Assembly: GCF_005869875.1 (NCBI RefSeq)
Contig: NZ_VAWG01000022.1
Coordinates: 1-49,568 of the forward strand
Direction of reading: 5' to 3'
DNA: 49,568 nt
Source: Paenibacillus pinistramenti
GTDB taxonomy: Bacteria; Bacillota; Bacilli; Paenibacillales; Paenibacillaceae
Shown here one piece after another: positions 1 to 8,654 of the stretch. Each line of letters begins with the position of its first letter. Within the stretch, counting starts at the first letter, position 1. A program made the position numbers and the translations under genes. The notes below the pieces were generated by a model, which searched no databases, had not been told where the DNA came from, and saw only the letters and a list, made by a program, of their open reading frames with translations.

Positions 1-37
1 AGCGTTCGTCCTGAGCCAGGATCAAACTCTCCATAAA
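1..37 (-). rRNA. rrs: 16S ribosomal RNA, 5' end only
   Basis: Read on the minus strand this is the universally conserved start of bacterial 16S rRNA, including the 27F primer region GAGTTTGATCCTGGCTCAG followed by GACGAACGCT. The gene runs off the left edge, so only about 37 nt are present. Its 5' boundary is set by aligning GGAGAG to E. coli position 6 onward, so it may be off by a few bases. It is the first gene of an rrn operon read leftward, away from the protein genes. Confidence 0.97.
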
Positions 38-165
38 AGTAAAGTTTGTAGCTCATTTTGAATCTGACGAGTTGTTACTCGTTGTTTATTTCTCACTCGT
101 TGTTCAGTTTTCAAAGATCAAGTTTTTTTTCGTTGTCGCTGTTTTCTTAAACTTCTTTAACAACT
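38..165 (-). other. rRNA operon leader region
   Basis: This is the transcribed spacer between rrn promoter P2 and the 16S gene. On the minus strand it holds GATCTTTGAAAACTGAAC (about 101-120), a block typical of the flanks of Bacillales rRNA genes that probably serves in antitermination or processing. It also holds a small hairpin ACGAGT-AACA-ACTCGT at 67-82. No protein-coding potential is visible. Confidence 0.6.
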
Positions 166-170
166 CTTAT

Positions 171-199
171 ATCTTATCATCTTCCAGTCGATATTGCAA
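171..199 (-). promoter_or_regulatory. rrn promoter P2 (sigma-A)
   Basis: Minus-strand -35 TTGCAA (194-199), a 17-bp spacer and -10 TAAGAT (171-176), with a TG one base upstream of the -10 (extended -10). It lies about 130 bp upstream of the 16S 5' end, the usual place for the proximal promoter of a Bacillus-type rrn operon. Confidence 0.75.
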
Positions 200-206
200 G
201 TCTTTT

Positions 207-236
207 TTTTCGACATTTTTTCTCACTTGTCGAAAA
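207..236 (-). promoter_or_regulatory. Inverted TGTCGAAAA sites between rrn P1 and P2
   Basis: Two perfect 9-bp arms, TTTTCGACA and TGTCGAAAA, face each other across 12 bp. They lie just upstream of the P2 -35 and downstream of P1. Each arm contains TGTCGAA, the core of the Spo0A box, so this is a candidate Spo0A-type operator. That reading comes from the consensus only. In the P1 transcript the arms could also form a hairpin, but it is followed by A residues, so it is not a terminator. Confidence 0.4.
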
Positions 237-261
237 TGACTTTTAACTTGGCCGGACTTAT

Positions 262-291
262 ATAATATCACACGTCCTGGTAAGCATGCAA
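262..291 (-). promoter_or_regulatory. rrn promoter P1 (sigma-A)
   Basis: Minus-strand -35 TTGCAT (286-291), an 18-bp spacer and -10 TATTAT (262-267), about 90 bp upstream of P2. Tandem P1/P2 promoters are usual for rRNA operons of this group. Confidence 0.6.
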
Positions 292-350
292 GCTTTTTAT
301 TAAATCATTTTATATCACTTGTAAGCAGCAAAAGTATCGCCGCATATTAC

Positions 351-388
351 CCTAACAAAAATAAAGCGAAGCAATAGCTCCGCTTTAT
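351..388 (-). terminator. Rho-independent terminator of safA
   Basis: On the minus strand ATAAAGCGGAGC and GCTTCGCTTTAT form a 12-bp stem (one G-U pair) around a TATT loop, followed by TTTTGTT. It starts 25 bp past the safA stop codon and separates safA from the rrn promoters. Confidence 0.88.
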
Positions 389-412
389 CCGCTTCCTCTT
401 TATTAATTATTA

Positions 413-2185
413 TTAATTGCCGATCCAGGGGTTTCTCCGGCTCTTTGCCTTGTTTGAAGTGCTGCGGGCTTTAGCATTTTTCTCCGGAGTTCTTGATTGT
501 TTTTTTGCAGTTCTTTTCTCAGCAGGCTGAGTTGAGACCTTTACTTTTTCCGTATCGGCTCTATTCGCTTGGAATTGGGCATTCAAGCTTTGTTCTTCAC
601 TGCCTGCACCGGCAAATTCCGCAGATGTGTATTCATTCTCCTCACGCACTCCGGTTCCCCCGATTGGCGCGCCTGGAACCATGAACCCATAGGGATTGCC
701 ATAGGATGAATAGGCATCCGGCATAAATCCCTGAGTGTTAAATCCATAAGGATATCCGGCCGGGTATTGCGGCTGCTGCATATTCCAGTAAGGAGCCTGA
801 TAGGTTCCCGGTGCTGCTTCGTAGTTCAGTTGAGACGGAATATTCCAGCCTCCTTGGTTTCCTTCCGGAGCATAGGCAGGAAACGTTTGAGCAGGATAGC
901 CTGCCGGCATTCCTTCCCCGCAGCCGCATGGCTGAGGCATAAATGAATTGGAGTTAGGCGCATACATTTCCGGCGATACCATATTCGGCATGCTTCCCGT
1001 ATACGGATTGTACGGATCATTTGTAATTCCCGGATATCCGCCGCTGTAAGATTCCAATTGAGGAAGCATACTGTTATTTTCAGCGTTCATCGGAGAAATC
1101 TGGGATGGAGACAAATTCGGAGCGCTGTTGTTAAACGGTGAATAAGGGCCGAGATTCGACGGAACCGCATTAGGCATATACTGGAAAGGCGAAAGATTAG
1201 GAGCAGCATTTGGAGCAGCATAAGCTGGGGCGATGTTAACAGGAGCGTAATAAACTGGAGCAAGGTTAGGTGCGTAGTCAGCAGGAGATATATTCGATGG
1301 CATATAGTTTATCGGGCCCAAATTAGGTGCTGTATTAGCCGGTGACGTATAGGCTGGAGACTCGTTAGTCATAGGCATATTAGGAAAATCATAGTAAGAA
1401 GCAGCTTGTGGTGCCATATGCTGATACGGCATCATATAACTATTTTCTGCAGGCTTGGTGTCCGAGCAGCCGCAAGGTTTTTCTTGAACAGGAGGAGCCG
1501 GCGTATACTGAGGGATTGTATTAACGTATTCAAAATGCGTCGGCTGCTGCATGATCAATTCGGAAAATTCGAATTCATAATGAATTTCATTCTTTGGCGG
1601 TTCAGGAGCAGGGGCAACCGGAATCGGAACTGCAGGCTGTTCAGGAACAGGCTGAGCCGGTGCAGGGGTTTCAGCTATAGGCTCTACTGGCGCAGGTTCA
1701 ACTGGAACGGGAACAGGCTCTGTCGGCGTCTTTGGCGCAGTATTTTTCTTGCCGCTGCCGACCGTTCCGCCCGTGCCGGTGCCAGTCTGTGATTCTGGTG
1801 CTGTTTCAGACGCCTGCTGCGGCGCTTGTTCAGACGACTGCTCCGGCTCCTGCCCGCCACCCGGGATGTTTACAACTTCTCCGGCAAGCAAGGCGTTCGG
1901 ACTCTTAAGCTGCGAATTCGCATCAATCAACGACTTCAGCGATACGCCCCAGGCCTTTGAAAGCTTCCAAAGCGTATCCCCCTGTTTGACGACATGTTTA
2001 TAAATGACGTTTTCGTCATTGCCGACAGGTACGGCCGAGGAAGGAATCTTTACTTTGTCCCCAACCATCAGTACATCCGGGTTGGTGATTTGCGGATTGG
2101 CGTCTATCAATGTTTGCAGAGGCACAGCATACTTTTTCGAAAGTTCATATAACGTATCGCCCTCTTTGACCATGTGTATTTTCAC
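413..2185 (-). CDS. safA: Spore coat assembly protein SafA (LysM protein)
   Basis: 590-residue protein with two LysM peptidoglycan-binding domains (about 4-48 and 63-108), then a low-complexity region. Residues 150-200 are rich in Pro and Glu. Residues 275-365 repeat Asn/Pro/Tyr motifs such as APNLGP, APNLAP and APNLSP. Two CGC motifs sit near 238-240 and 420-422, and the C-terminus is strongly basic (558-584). SafA is the inner-coat morphogenetic protein that works with SpoVID, also encoded in this window at 27282-28913. It is longer than B. subtilis SafA, and the extra length is in the repeat region. The GTG start is set by AGGAGG ten bases upstream. It has its own terminator and follows the pheA terminator, so it is probably transcribed alone. 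A CATAGGATGTAT motif 55 bp upstream could be a mother-cell sigma factor -10, but that is weak. There is no signal peptide, as expected of a coat protein made in the mother cell. Confidence 0.85.
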   Translation of the reverse strand: MKIHMVKEGDTLYELSKKYAVPLQTLIDANPQITNPDVLMVGDKVKIPSSAVPVGNDENVIYKHVVKQGDTLWKLSKAWGVSLKSLIDANSQLKSPNALLAGEVVNIPGGGQEPEQSSEQAPQQASETAPESQTGTGTGGTVGSGKKNTAPKTPTEPVPVPVEPAPVEPIAETPAPAQPVPEQPAVPIPVAPAPEPPKNEIHYEFEFSELIMQQPTHFEYVNTIPQYTPAPPVQEKPCGCSDTKPAENSYMMPYQHMAPQAASYYDFPNMPMTNESPAYTSPANTAPNLGPINYMPSNISPADYAPNLAPVYYAPVNIAPAYAAPNAAPNLSPFQYMPNAVPSNLGPYSPFNNSAPNLSPSQISPMNAENNSMLPQLESYSGGYPGITNDPYNPYTGSMPNMVSPEMYAPNSNSFMPQPCGCGEGMPAGYPAQTFPAYAPEGNQGGWNIPSQLNYEAAPGTYQAPYWNMQQPQYPAGYPYGFNTQGFMPDAYSSYGNPYGFMVPGAPIGGTGVREENEYTSAEFAGAGSEEQSLNAQFQANRADTEKVKVSTQPAEKRTAKKQSRTPEKNAKARSTSNKAKSRRNPWIGN

Positions 2186-2239
2186 GCGGCAAAAACCTCC
2201 TAATCTTCTTGGGCCGTGATATTAGCCCGTTTCCCATTG

Positions 2240-2251
2240 ATACATCCTATG
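2240..2251 (-). promoter_or_regulatory. CATAGGATGTAT motif upstream of safA
   Basis: This 12-mer is identical, in the same orientation, to one inside the pheB promoter (7214-7225). Here it lies 55 bp upstream of safA. CATAnnnT resembles sigma-E/sigma-K -10 elements, but no convincing matching -35 was found. Confidence 0.25.
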
Positions 2252-2281
2252 CACCTGCCCGGAAATTGTTATCCTCAAAAC

Positions 2282-2324
2282 TAAAAAAAACCTTCCGGCT
2301 TCCCCATAAGGGTTCCGAAAGGTT
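2282..2324 (-). terminator. Terminator after pheA
   Basis: On the minus strand AACCTTTCGG and CCGGAAGGTT form a 10-bp stem with an inner CCC/GGG pairing, followed by a run of T. It begins within 10 bp of the pheA stop codon and closes the pheB-hom-thrC-thrB-pheA operon. Confidence 0.9.
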
Positions 2325-2333
2325 ATCCGCTGT

Positions 2334-3203
2334 TTACTCCTCGTCGTAGGGATAGCTGGGATATGAGCCCAGAACCCTGACCTGACAGCCCAGCGCCTCG
2401 ATCTCCGAAATGGCGGCACCGAGCAGGATGGAGTCTATATTTTCAAGCACGTCCATATAAAAATAATAGCTGCCAAGCTTCTTTTTGGTCGGCCGTGATT
2501 CAATCCGCGATAAGTTGAGCTTGCGCCATGCAAAGGCGGACAATACCTGGTGAAGCGCACCAGGGAAGTCGGCGGGCAGCGTAACCAGAATGCTTGTTTT
2601 CTGTGTGGCCTGGCGGCCGAAAAGTTCAATCGGACCAGGGCCAATCAAGACAAACCGGGTAAAATTATTGTTATGATCCGTGACCCGGCGGGCCAGGGTG
2701 TCCAGTCCATATCTTTGTGCGCCAAGCGCGGTACCGATCGCCGCCCAGCCTTCGCCCGGATGCCCGGCAACGCTTTGAATGGCTTCAGCTGTACTGCCGA
2801 CATTCTCAAGCTCAGCCTGCGGCATCCGGCTTCTGATAAACTGCTGGCACTGAGCCATGGCCACTGGATGAGAGAGAACACGTTTTACTTTGGAGTAATC
2901 CAGGCTTTCTTCCGATTCGAATTCGTTTCTGCGTCCGATCAAATTTTGAATCGACGGGTATACCCATTCAAGCTGCATAGGCACATCCACTTCATGGACG
3001 AGCCAATCCATATGGAGGCTTACCGAGCCTTCAATTGTATTTTCCACCGGAATTACGCTGAAATCAGCTTCTCCGTTCGCCACAGACAGGAAGACGTCCG
3101 ATATCTGTTTGTAATGCTTGAGCTGGACCGGCTCATTCCCGAACAGGTACAGAACAGCTTCATGCGAAACTGTACCCTCCGGAAGCAGCGCAACTGTTCT
3201 CAT
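2334..3203 (-). CDS. pheA: Prephenate dehydratase
   Basis: 289-residue monofunctional prephenate dehydratase, which converts prephenate to phenylpyruvate for phenylalanine synthesis. Residues 1-190 are the catalytic region, with the TRF motif at 182-184. Residues 205-280 form an ACT domain carrying ESRP (235-238), the phenylalanine feedback-inhibition motif. The start chosen is the ATG of MRTVALLPEG, which follows AAAGGGG at good spacing; a start six codons upstream lacks a comparable site. It is the last gene of an operon with pheB, hom, thrC and thrB, and is separated from thrB by 90 bp with no terminator. In B. subtilis pheB and pheA are adjacent; here the threonine genes lie between them. 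Confidence 0.96.
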   Translation of the reverse strand: MRTVALLPEGTVSHEAVLYLFGNEPVQLKHYKQISDVFLSVANGEADFSVIPVENTIEGSVSLHMDWLVHEVDVPMQLEWVYPSIQNLIGRRNEFESEESLDYSKVKRVLSHPVAMAQCQQFIRSRMPQAELENVGSTAEAIQSVAGHPGEGWAAIGTALGAQRYGLDTLARRVTDHNNNFTRFVLIGPGPIELFGRQATQKTSILVTLPADFPGALHQVLSAFAWRKLNLSRIESRPTKKKLGSYYFYMDVLENIDSILLGAAISEIEALGCQVRVLGSYPSYPYDEE

Positions 3204-3293
3204 CAAATTTCCCCTTTGCATCTCATAAGCATGGAGTCAGGCTTGCTGCATAACCACAGCTTGTTTAAGCCCCGTTATTTCCTCCAAAAAAAG

Positions 3294-4250
3294 TTAAACC
3301 AGACTGCCCGCGTTAAACGGAGCTTGCTCATGGCTCAGCAGGCAGCGGACTCCTTCCGAGCTCGGATCGAGCCATAACATTTTGGCTTCAATGCCATGTT
3401 CGCCTAATACATCCGATATAAAAGCTTCAAGTTCACTGCAGCGGTCTGAGCTCCGGCTTGTTAAAGCCAGCAGCGTAGGGCCCGCACCGCTGAGCGCAGC
3501 GCCAAGGGCACCATGGTTGACCGCCTCTTTCAGTATCCGGTCCATTCCCGGAATCAGGGGCGCCCGGTAAGGCTGGTGAATTCGATCCTTCATGGCCTCA
3601 GCAATAAGATCAAGTCTTCCGGCTGCAAATGCTCCAGTGAGAAGAGCAGCCCTGCTCACATTGTAAACCGTGTCTTCCATTGAAAAAGTCTCCGGCAGAA
3701 TCGACCGCGCCTGCTCGGTAGCCAGCCAAAAGGAAGGAACCGCGGCCAGGGCCCGCAGCTCCTTAGGCGGTTCTATACGCAGATAATGCGCGCGTTCTCC
3801 GTCCCACACAGCCGAAATTATTCCTCCGAACAAGGAAGCTCCCACATTATCCGGATGCTTCTCAATCGCGGCAGCCATGTCAAACAGCTTATCTGCCGAA
3901 AGAGGGGCGCCGATCAATTCATTAGCCGCATAAAGCGCACCAACGATTGCCGAAGCGCTGCTTCCCAAGCCCCGGGTCAAGGGAATTTCGGAAGCCATGG
4001 ATATTTCAAGCTCAGGGACGGATACACCCGCTTCTTCAAATACCCTCTGCGCCAATTTGTAAACGAGGTTGCTTTTGTCTTGGGGAATGCCCTTCAGCTC
4101 TTCTCCGTACAAGTAAAATTTGGTTTGCTCAGCCGGCTTCATCTCGATCCAGGCATACAAGGACAATGCCATGCCCAGCGTATCGAATCCGGGTCCAAGA
4201 TTGGCCGTGCTGGCCGGAACCCGAATCCTTACTCCTTGAGCCTTGATCAT
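3294..4250 (-). CDS. thrB: Homoserine kinase
   Basis: 318-residue GHMP-family kinase that phosphorylates homoserine, the substrate step before threonine synthase. The N-terminal [15 protein letters not shown] and the glycine/serine-rich phosphate loop GLGSSAS (94-100) are intact, and length is normal for ThrB. Its ATG overlaps the thrC stop codon by four bases (ATGA), which implies translational coupling. It is the fourth gene of the pheB-hom-thrC-thrB-pheA operon. Confidence 0.97.
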   Translation of the reverse strand: MIKAQGVRIRVPASTANLGPGFDTLGMALSLYAWIEMKPAEQTKFYLYGEELKGIPQDKSNLVYKLAQRVFEEAGVSVPELEISMASEIPLTRGLGSSASAIVGALYAANELIGAPLSADKLFDMAAAIEKHPDNVGASLFGGIISAVWDGERAHYLRIEPPKELRALAAVPSFWLATEQARSILPETFSMEDTVYNVSRAALLTGAFAAGRLDLIAEAMKDRIHQPYRAPLIPGMDRILKEAVNHGALGAALSGAGPTLLALTSRSSDRCSELEAFISDVLGEHGIEAKMLWLDPSSEGVRCLLSHEQAPFNAGSLV

Positions 4251-5317
4251 ACGCTCTTACCTTCCAGTTTGGAGATAGCTTCCATTACGGCTTCTTCTTT
4301 ATCCTTAACGACAAGCGGCTCTCCGCCGATGCTTTTGATCGCAATGTTAGGATCTTTCAAGCCGTGGCCTGTAAGCACACAAACTACTCTCTCTCCGCCT
4401 TTGAAGTAGCCCTCGCGCTTCAGCTTATACACCCCTGCCACAGAAGCTGCGGAAGCCGGCTCAGCAAAGATGCCTTCGCGCGCTGCAATCGTCCGGTACG
4501 CACTTAAAATTTCCTCGTCTGTTACGTAATTGATTTGGCCGTCCGACTCCTCGGCAGCGGCAACAGCTGTCTTCCAGCTCGCCGGGTTCCCGATCCGGAT
4601 GGCTGTCGCTACTGTCTCCGGCTCCAGAATCGGCTCGCCTTTGACGATCGCCATCGCTCCCTCGGCTTCAAAGCCGACCATACGCGGCAAGGAATTGATT
4701 TTTCCATTGGCATGATATTCTTTAAAGCCTTTCCAGTAGGCAGAAATGTTCCCGGCATTCCCCACCGGAATCGCCAGTACGTCCGGAGCGCCGCCAAGCT
4801 GGTCGCACACCTCGAAAGCAGCGGTCTTCTGTCCTTCGATCCGGTATGGATTCACCGAGTTCACCAGCGTGATTGGATGTTTGGCCGTAATTTCGCGTAC
4901 AATTTCAAGCGCCCGGTCAAAGTTGCCCTCAATGGCAATAACCTTGGCTCCATAAATCATGGCCTGAGCAAGCTTGCCCAGCGCGATGTTATTATTCGGA
5001 ATAAGAACGATGCAGTTAATACCAAGTCTTGCAGCATATGCAGCAGCAGCGGCAGATGTATTCCCTGTGGAAGCGCACATGATCGTCTGGCTGCCTTCTT
5101 CAGCCGCTTTGGCGACGGCCATCACCATGCCTCTGTCCTTAAAGCTTCCTGTCGGATTCAAGCCTTCATATTTGAAATAGAGGTCGAGTCCGAGCTCCTC
5201 CGAGAGGTTCTCAGCCCGCACAAGCGGAGTATTTCCCTCCTGAAGAGTCAGCATTGGCGTACGTTCCGTTACAGGCAGAAATTCTTTGTAAGTGTGCAGC
5301 AATCCTTGGTATCTCAT
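4247..5317 (-). CDS. thrC: Threonine synthase
   Basis: 356-residue fold-type II PLP enzyme that converts O-phosphohomoserine to threonine. The PLP-binding lysine is K60 in TGSFKDRG, and the glycine-rich phosphate-binding loop near 220 (IPVGNAGN) is present. It is the compact Bacillus-type enzyme without the long N-terminal extension of the E. coli form. The ATG has a GGAG site upstream. It lies 61 bp after hom and overlaps thrB. Confidence 0.97.
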   Translation of the reverse strand: MRYQGLLHTYKEFLPVTERTPMLTLQEGNTPLVRAENLSEELGLDLYFKYEGLNPTGSFKDRGMVMAVAKAAEEGSQTIMCASTGNTSAAAAAYAARLGINCIVLIPNNNIALGKLAQAMIYGAKVIAIEGNFDRALEIVREITAKHPITLVNSVNPYRIEGQKTAAFEVCDQLGGAPDVLAIPVGNAGNISAYWKGFKEYHANGKINSLPRMVGFEAEGAMAIVKGEPILEPETVATAIRIGNPASWKTAVAAAEESDGQINYVTDEEILSAYRTIAAREGIFAEPASAASVAGVYKLKREGYFKGGERVVCVLTGHGLKDPNIAIKSIGGEPLVVKDKEEAVMEAISKLEGKSV

Positions 5318-5378
5318 TAATCTCCAGCTCCCTTGTTCAATTAAATAGCTCTATATTGGTAATTTGTAAGAACGACAA

Positions 5379-6665
5379 TCAGCCTTCTACCCGGTATATG
5401 CTTTTGATCCGGCGGATGACGCTCATCGATTCAAAATGCTTCACGACTTTATCCATGCTCGCCTTGTTCGCCAGATGCGTTACAATCATAATCTCCGCCC
5501 CAGGCTGCTGGGCATTTGGCGTCTGAATGACAGAATCAAGGCTGACCTCGTATTCAGCAAAAACCTGGGTAATCTGCGCCAGTACACCGGCCTTGTCATC
5601 CACCTGAAGCAGCAGAAAATTCTTATAGAAAATCCGTTCATCTGCCCGCAGTTTCTTTTCCTTATAAGGAACAATGGCCTTCAGCCCGGTTACGCCAAGC
5701 TTCATATTCTTGATAACAGCGATCAAGTCAGCAACAACTGAGGTTGCCGTTGGCAGCTCGCCTGCCCCAGCCCCGTAAAACATCGTCTCTCCCACTGCTT
5801 CCCCATGAACATATACAGCATTATAAACGCCGCCGACTGCCGCGATCGGGTGGGAAGCCTTAACCATGGTAGGCTGGACGCTGATCGAAAGCCCGTCATC
5901 ATGGCATTCCGCAATGCCGAGAAGCTTCATCTCATAGCCAAGCTGCTTCGCATAAGTGATATCCTCTTTCGAGACGGAAGAAATGCCTCGGACGCTTACG
6001 TCTTTAAGCTCGACATTTGTACGGAAGCCTAAAGTACTCAAAATGGCCATTTTTCTGGCTGCATCCAGCCCTTCAACATCAGAGGTCGGATCCGATTCGG
6101 CATAACCGAGCTGCTGGGCCTCTTTAAGAACATCCTCATAAGATGCGCTTTCCCGGCTCATTTTCGATAAAATATAGTTTGTGGTTCCATTGACAATCCC
6201 CATAATCTTTGTAATCCGGTCCGAGGAGAAGCCCTCAATCAGCGTCCGGATGATGGGAATGCCGCCGGCCACGCTCGCCTCATAGAAGACGTCGCATTGA
6301 TGCTCAAGCGCCTTGGCCAGAATTTCACTCCCGTACAGCGCCATCAGATCTTTGTTAGCTGTGATGATATGTTTGCCGAGCGCGAGCGCCTCCAGCAAAT
6401 AAGTTTTGGTTTCATTGATTCCGCCCATTACTTCAACAATGACATCAATCTCGGGGTGGCGGATAACCTCCCACGGGTCCTCGGTAAGAACGCTGGAATC
6501 GACTGAAATGCTGCGTTCCTTCTTTAAATTCTTCACAGCAATCTTCTCAATTTGAATAGGAGAGCCGACCTGACTGAGCAGATCCTCCTGATGCTTCTCA
6601 ACGATACGCACAACACCCGTTCCGACAGTTCCAAGTCCTAGCAGACCAACCTTTATGGCTTTCAA
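5379..6665 (-). CDS. hom: Homoserine dehydrogenase
   Basis: 428-residue NAD(P)-dependent homoserine dehydrogenase, which reduces aspartate semialdehyde to homoserine at the branch to threonine and methionine. The Rossmann motif GLGTVGTG is at 10-17, the catalytic homoserine-binding core follows (residues 130-320), and a C-terminal ACT domain (about 350-425) is the likely site of feedback control by threonine. The start is TTG at 6665, supported by GGAGGGG five bases upstream. It follows pheB by 58 bp and is probably co-transcribed with it. Confidence 0.97.
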   Translation of the reverse strand: MKAIKVGLLGLGTVGTGVVRIVEKHQEDLLSQVGSPIQIEKIAVKNLKKERSISVDSSVLTEDPWEVIRHPEIDVIVEVMGGINETKTYLLEALALGKHIITANKDLMALYGSEILAKALEHQCDVFYEASVAGGIPIIRTLIEGFSSDRITKIMGIVNGTTNYILSKMSRESASYEDVLKEAQQLGYAESDPTSDVEGLDAARKMAILSTLGFRTNVELKDVSVRGISSVSKEDITYAKQLGYEMKLLGIAECHDDGLSISVQPTMVKASHPIAAVGGVYNAVYVHGEAVGETMFYGAGAGELPTATSVVADLIAVIKNMKLGVTGLKAIVPYKEKKLRADERIFYKNFLLLQVDDKAGVLAQITQVFAEYEVSLDSVIQTPNAQQPGAEIMIVTHLANKASMDKVVKHFESMSVIRRIKSIYRVEG

Positions 6666-6723
6666 CTGATCCCCTCCGCTCCTTAGTATCTCTGTAAACT
6701 ATTAATAGTCCGGTGCGTCCAAA

Positions 6724-7161
6724 CTATCCCTGGCCGATAATCTGAACCTTTCGGACTCCCTGAACTCCCCGCAGCTTGCCCAGCATTTCATCCAGCTCTT
6801 CTGTCAGCCTGGACGTCTCCACGGAAATAACCACATTCGCCACCCCTTGAAGAGGAATACTTTGGTTGATGGTAAGCACGTTCCCCCCAAAGCTGGCCAC
6901 CAGCGCCAGCATCTGGGATAAGATACCGGACCTGTGTTCGAGGTCAAGGGAAATGGTAACGATCCGATCACGTTCCAGCTGATTCAGCTGATGGATGCCA
7001 TCTTTATATTTGTAAAAAGCGCTTCGGCTTAAGCCAACCTGTTCAACCGCTTCATGTACGGTTTTGACATTACCGCTTGCAAGCAGCTGCTTCACCTGAA
7101 GCGTCTTAAGCACTGCTTCCGGCAGAACATCCTCTCGGACCAGATAATAACGTTCCCGCAA
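6724..7161 (-). CDS. pheB: ACT-domain regulatory protein PheB/ThrR
   Basis: 145-residue protein with an N-terminal helix-turn-helix-like segment (about 34-56, HEAVEQVGLSRSAFYKYKDG) and an ACT amino-acid-binding domain (68-143). It is the orthologue by sequence and position of B. subtilis PheB, which I recall being reported as ThrR, a DNA-binding repressor of the threonine genes; that should be verified. The open frame extends upstream, but the TTG at 7161 is directly preceded by AAGGAGAGG, gives the family length (about 147 aa) and sits after a clear promoter. It heads the operon containing hom-thrC-thrB-pheA, so it would control its own transcript. The family name PheB is historical; a chorismate mutase role is not supported by any motif. 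Confidence 0.88.
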   Translation of the reverse strand: MRERYYLVREDVLPEAVLKTLQVKQLLASGNVKTVHEAVEQVGLSRSAFYKYKDGIHQLNQLERDRIVTISLDLEHRSGILSQMLALVASFGGNVLTINQSIPLQGVANVVISVETSRLTEELDEMLGKLRGVQGVRKVQIIGQG

Positions 7162-7203
7162 TATCGTCCTCTCCTTAAAGACTTTTGTTTTTATATAGTG
7201 GAC

Positions 7204-7232
7204 ATTATAACCTATACATCCTATGTAAGCAA
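7204..7232 (-). promoter_or_regulatory. Promoter of pheB-hom-thrCB-pheA (sigma-A)
   Basis: Minus-strand -35 TTGCTT (7227-7232), exactly 17 bp spacer, and a consensus -10 TATAAT (7204-7209). The start of transcription would be about 7197, giving a leader of roughly 36 nt before the TTG start of pheB. Confidence 0.88.
7215..7227 (-). promoter_or_regulatory. Candidate operator inside the pheB promoter
   Basis: TACAT-AGG-ATGTA, a perfect 5-bp inverted repeat with a 3-bp centre, fills most of the spacer between -35 and -10 and touches the -35. A repressor bound here would block polymerase. The obvious candidate ligand is the PheB/ThrR protein encoded immediately downstream. Confidence 0.4.
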
Positions 7233-7247
7233 TAGAGAAACGCCTTA

Positions 7248-7293
7248 ATAAAAGAAAAGCTGCCGCCCCGTTACCTGGAGAACAACAGCTTTC
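7248..7293 (-). terminator. Terminator after obg
   Basis: On the minus strand AAAGCTGTTG and CGGCAGCTTT form a 10-bp stem with two G-U pairs around a 17-nt loop, followed by TCTTTTATT. It lies between the obg stop codon and the pheB promoter. Confidence 0.65.
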
Positions 7294-7325
7294 ATGCCAT
7301 GCCAATATGAAAAGACAGTATAAAA

Positions 7326-8639
7326 TTAATAGTAGTAGCTGCTGCCTTCTACAAATTCAAATTCAAAATCGCCGATCCGCACGATCGTGCCATCCGTAGC
7401 CCCGCGTTTGCGCAGCTCATCATCAATGCCCATATGGCGCATCGTCCGGGCAAGCTTGAGAATAGCATCATGGGAGTTCAGCTGCATCCGCTTCATCATC
7501 CGTTCAACACGCGGGCAGGAAACCACATAAGCCTCATTGTCACGGGTAATCGTAAAGCTGTTGTCTTCCTCTTTATCCAGCTTGTAGATTTTCCGCTCTT
7601 CCAGAGCGCTTACCTCTTCAATAGCAGGGGCTTCCGGAATCTGATCCAGCAGATCCGCAGTTTTGTACATAAGCTCTTTGACCCCTTGGCGGGTCAGGGA
7701 AGAGATCGGCATAATCATCAAATCAGGCCGGAGCTCGGCAACTTTCTTGCGGAACACTTCCAAATTCTCTTCCGCCTCCGGCATATCCATTTTGTTGGCC
7801 GCTACGATCTGCGGGCGGTTCTCAAGCTCAGCATTATACTGCTTCAGCTCATCGTTGATCTTCACCCAGTCGTCAAACGGGTCACGGCCTTCCGAACCTG
7901 CCATATCCACCACATGAATGATGACGCGAGTACGTTCAACATGCCGCAGGAATTCATGGCCCAGGCCTACACCTTCGTGTGCGCCTTCAATCAGTCCCGG
8001 AAGATCGGCCATCACAAAGCTGCGCCCCTCACCAACACTGACAACCCCCAAATTCGGAGTAATCGTTGTAAAATGGTACGCGCCGATCTTCGGCTGCGCC
8101 GCGGAAACGACAGACAGCAGCGTGGATTTGCCCACGCTCGGAAATCCGACAAGGCCGACATCGGCCATGACCTTGAGCTCCAGAATGATCCAGCGCTCCT
8201 CGCCTTCCTCCCCGTTCTCAGCCAGCTCGGGAGCCGGATTGCTTGGCGTAGCGAACCGGATGTTGCCCCGTCCGCCTCTTCCGCCGCGGGCTACGACGAC
8301 CTGCTGGCCGTGGCGGGTCATATCCGCCAGCACTTCCTGGGATTCATCATCAATAATGACGGTGCCCGGCGGAATCCGGACGATCATATCCTCTGCGCCC
8401 GCTCCGTGCTGGCTCTTATTGCGGCCCTTCTCACCGCGCTGTGCCTTGAAGTGGCGCTGGTAGCGGAAATCCATCAGGGTCCGCAGTCCTTCGTCTACAC
8501 GAAAAATAACACTGCCGCCTCTTCCTCCGTCACCGCCGGCAGGACCTCCTTCGGGAACGTACTTCTCCCGCCGGAAGGAGACGATTCCGTCGCCGCCGTC
8601 GCCGCCCTTCACATAAATTTTCGCTTTATCTACGAACAT
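7326..8639 (-). CDS. obg: GTPase Obg (CgtA)
   Basis: 437-residue essential ribosome-associated GTPase. The glycine-rich Obg fold fills residues 1-157, the G domain begins at 158 with P-loop GFPSVGKS (165-172), DLPG and NKMD motifs, and an OCT domain closes the protein (about 355-437). In Bacillus it acts in large-subunit assembly and is needed for sporulation and the sigma-B stress response. The ATG has an AGAGGTGG site. It follows spo0B by 15 bp, as in B. subtilis, so the two are very likely co-transcribed; a terminator follows. Confidence 0.98.
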   Translation of the reverse strand: MFVDKAKIYVKGGDGGDGIVSFRREKYVPEGGPAGGDGGRGGSVIFRVDEGLRTLMDFRYQRHFKAQRGEKGRNKSQHGAGAEDMIVRIPPGTVIIDDESQEVLADMTRHGQQVVVARGGRGGRGNIRFATPSNPAPELAENGEEGEERWIILELKVMADVGLVGFPSVGKSTLLSVVSAAQPKIGAYHFTTITPNLGVVSVGEGRSFVMADLPGLIEGAHEGVGLGHEFLRHVERTRVIIHVVDMAGSEGRDPFDDWVKINDELKQYNAELENRPQIVAANKMDMPEAEENLEVFRKKVAELRPDLMIMPISSLTRQGVKELMYKTADLLDQIPEAPAIEEVSALEERKIYKLDKEEDNSFTITRDNEAYVVSCPRVERMMKRMQLNSHDAILKLARTMRHMGIDDELRKRGATDGTIVRIGDFEFEFVEGSSYYY

Positions 8640-8654
8640 ATTCTTCCACCTCTT

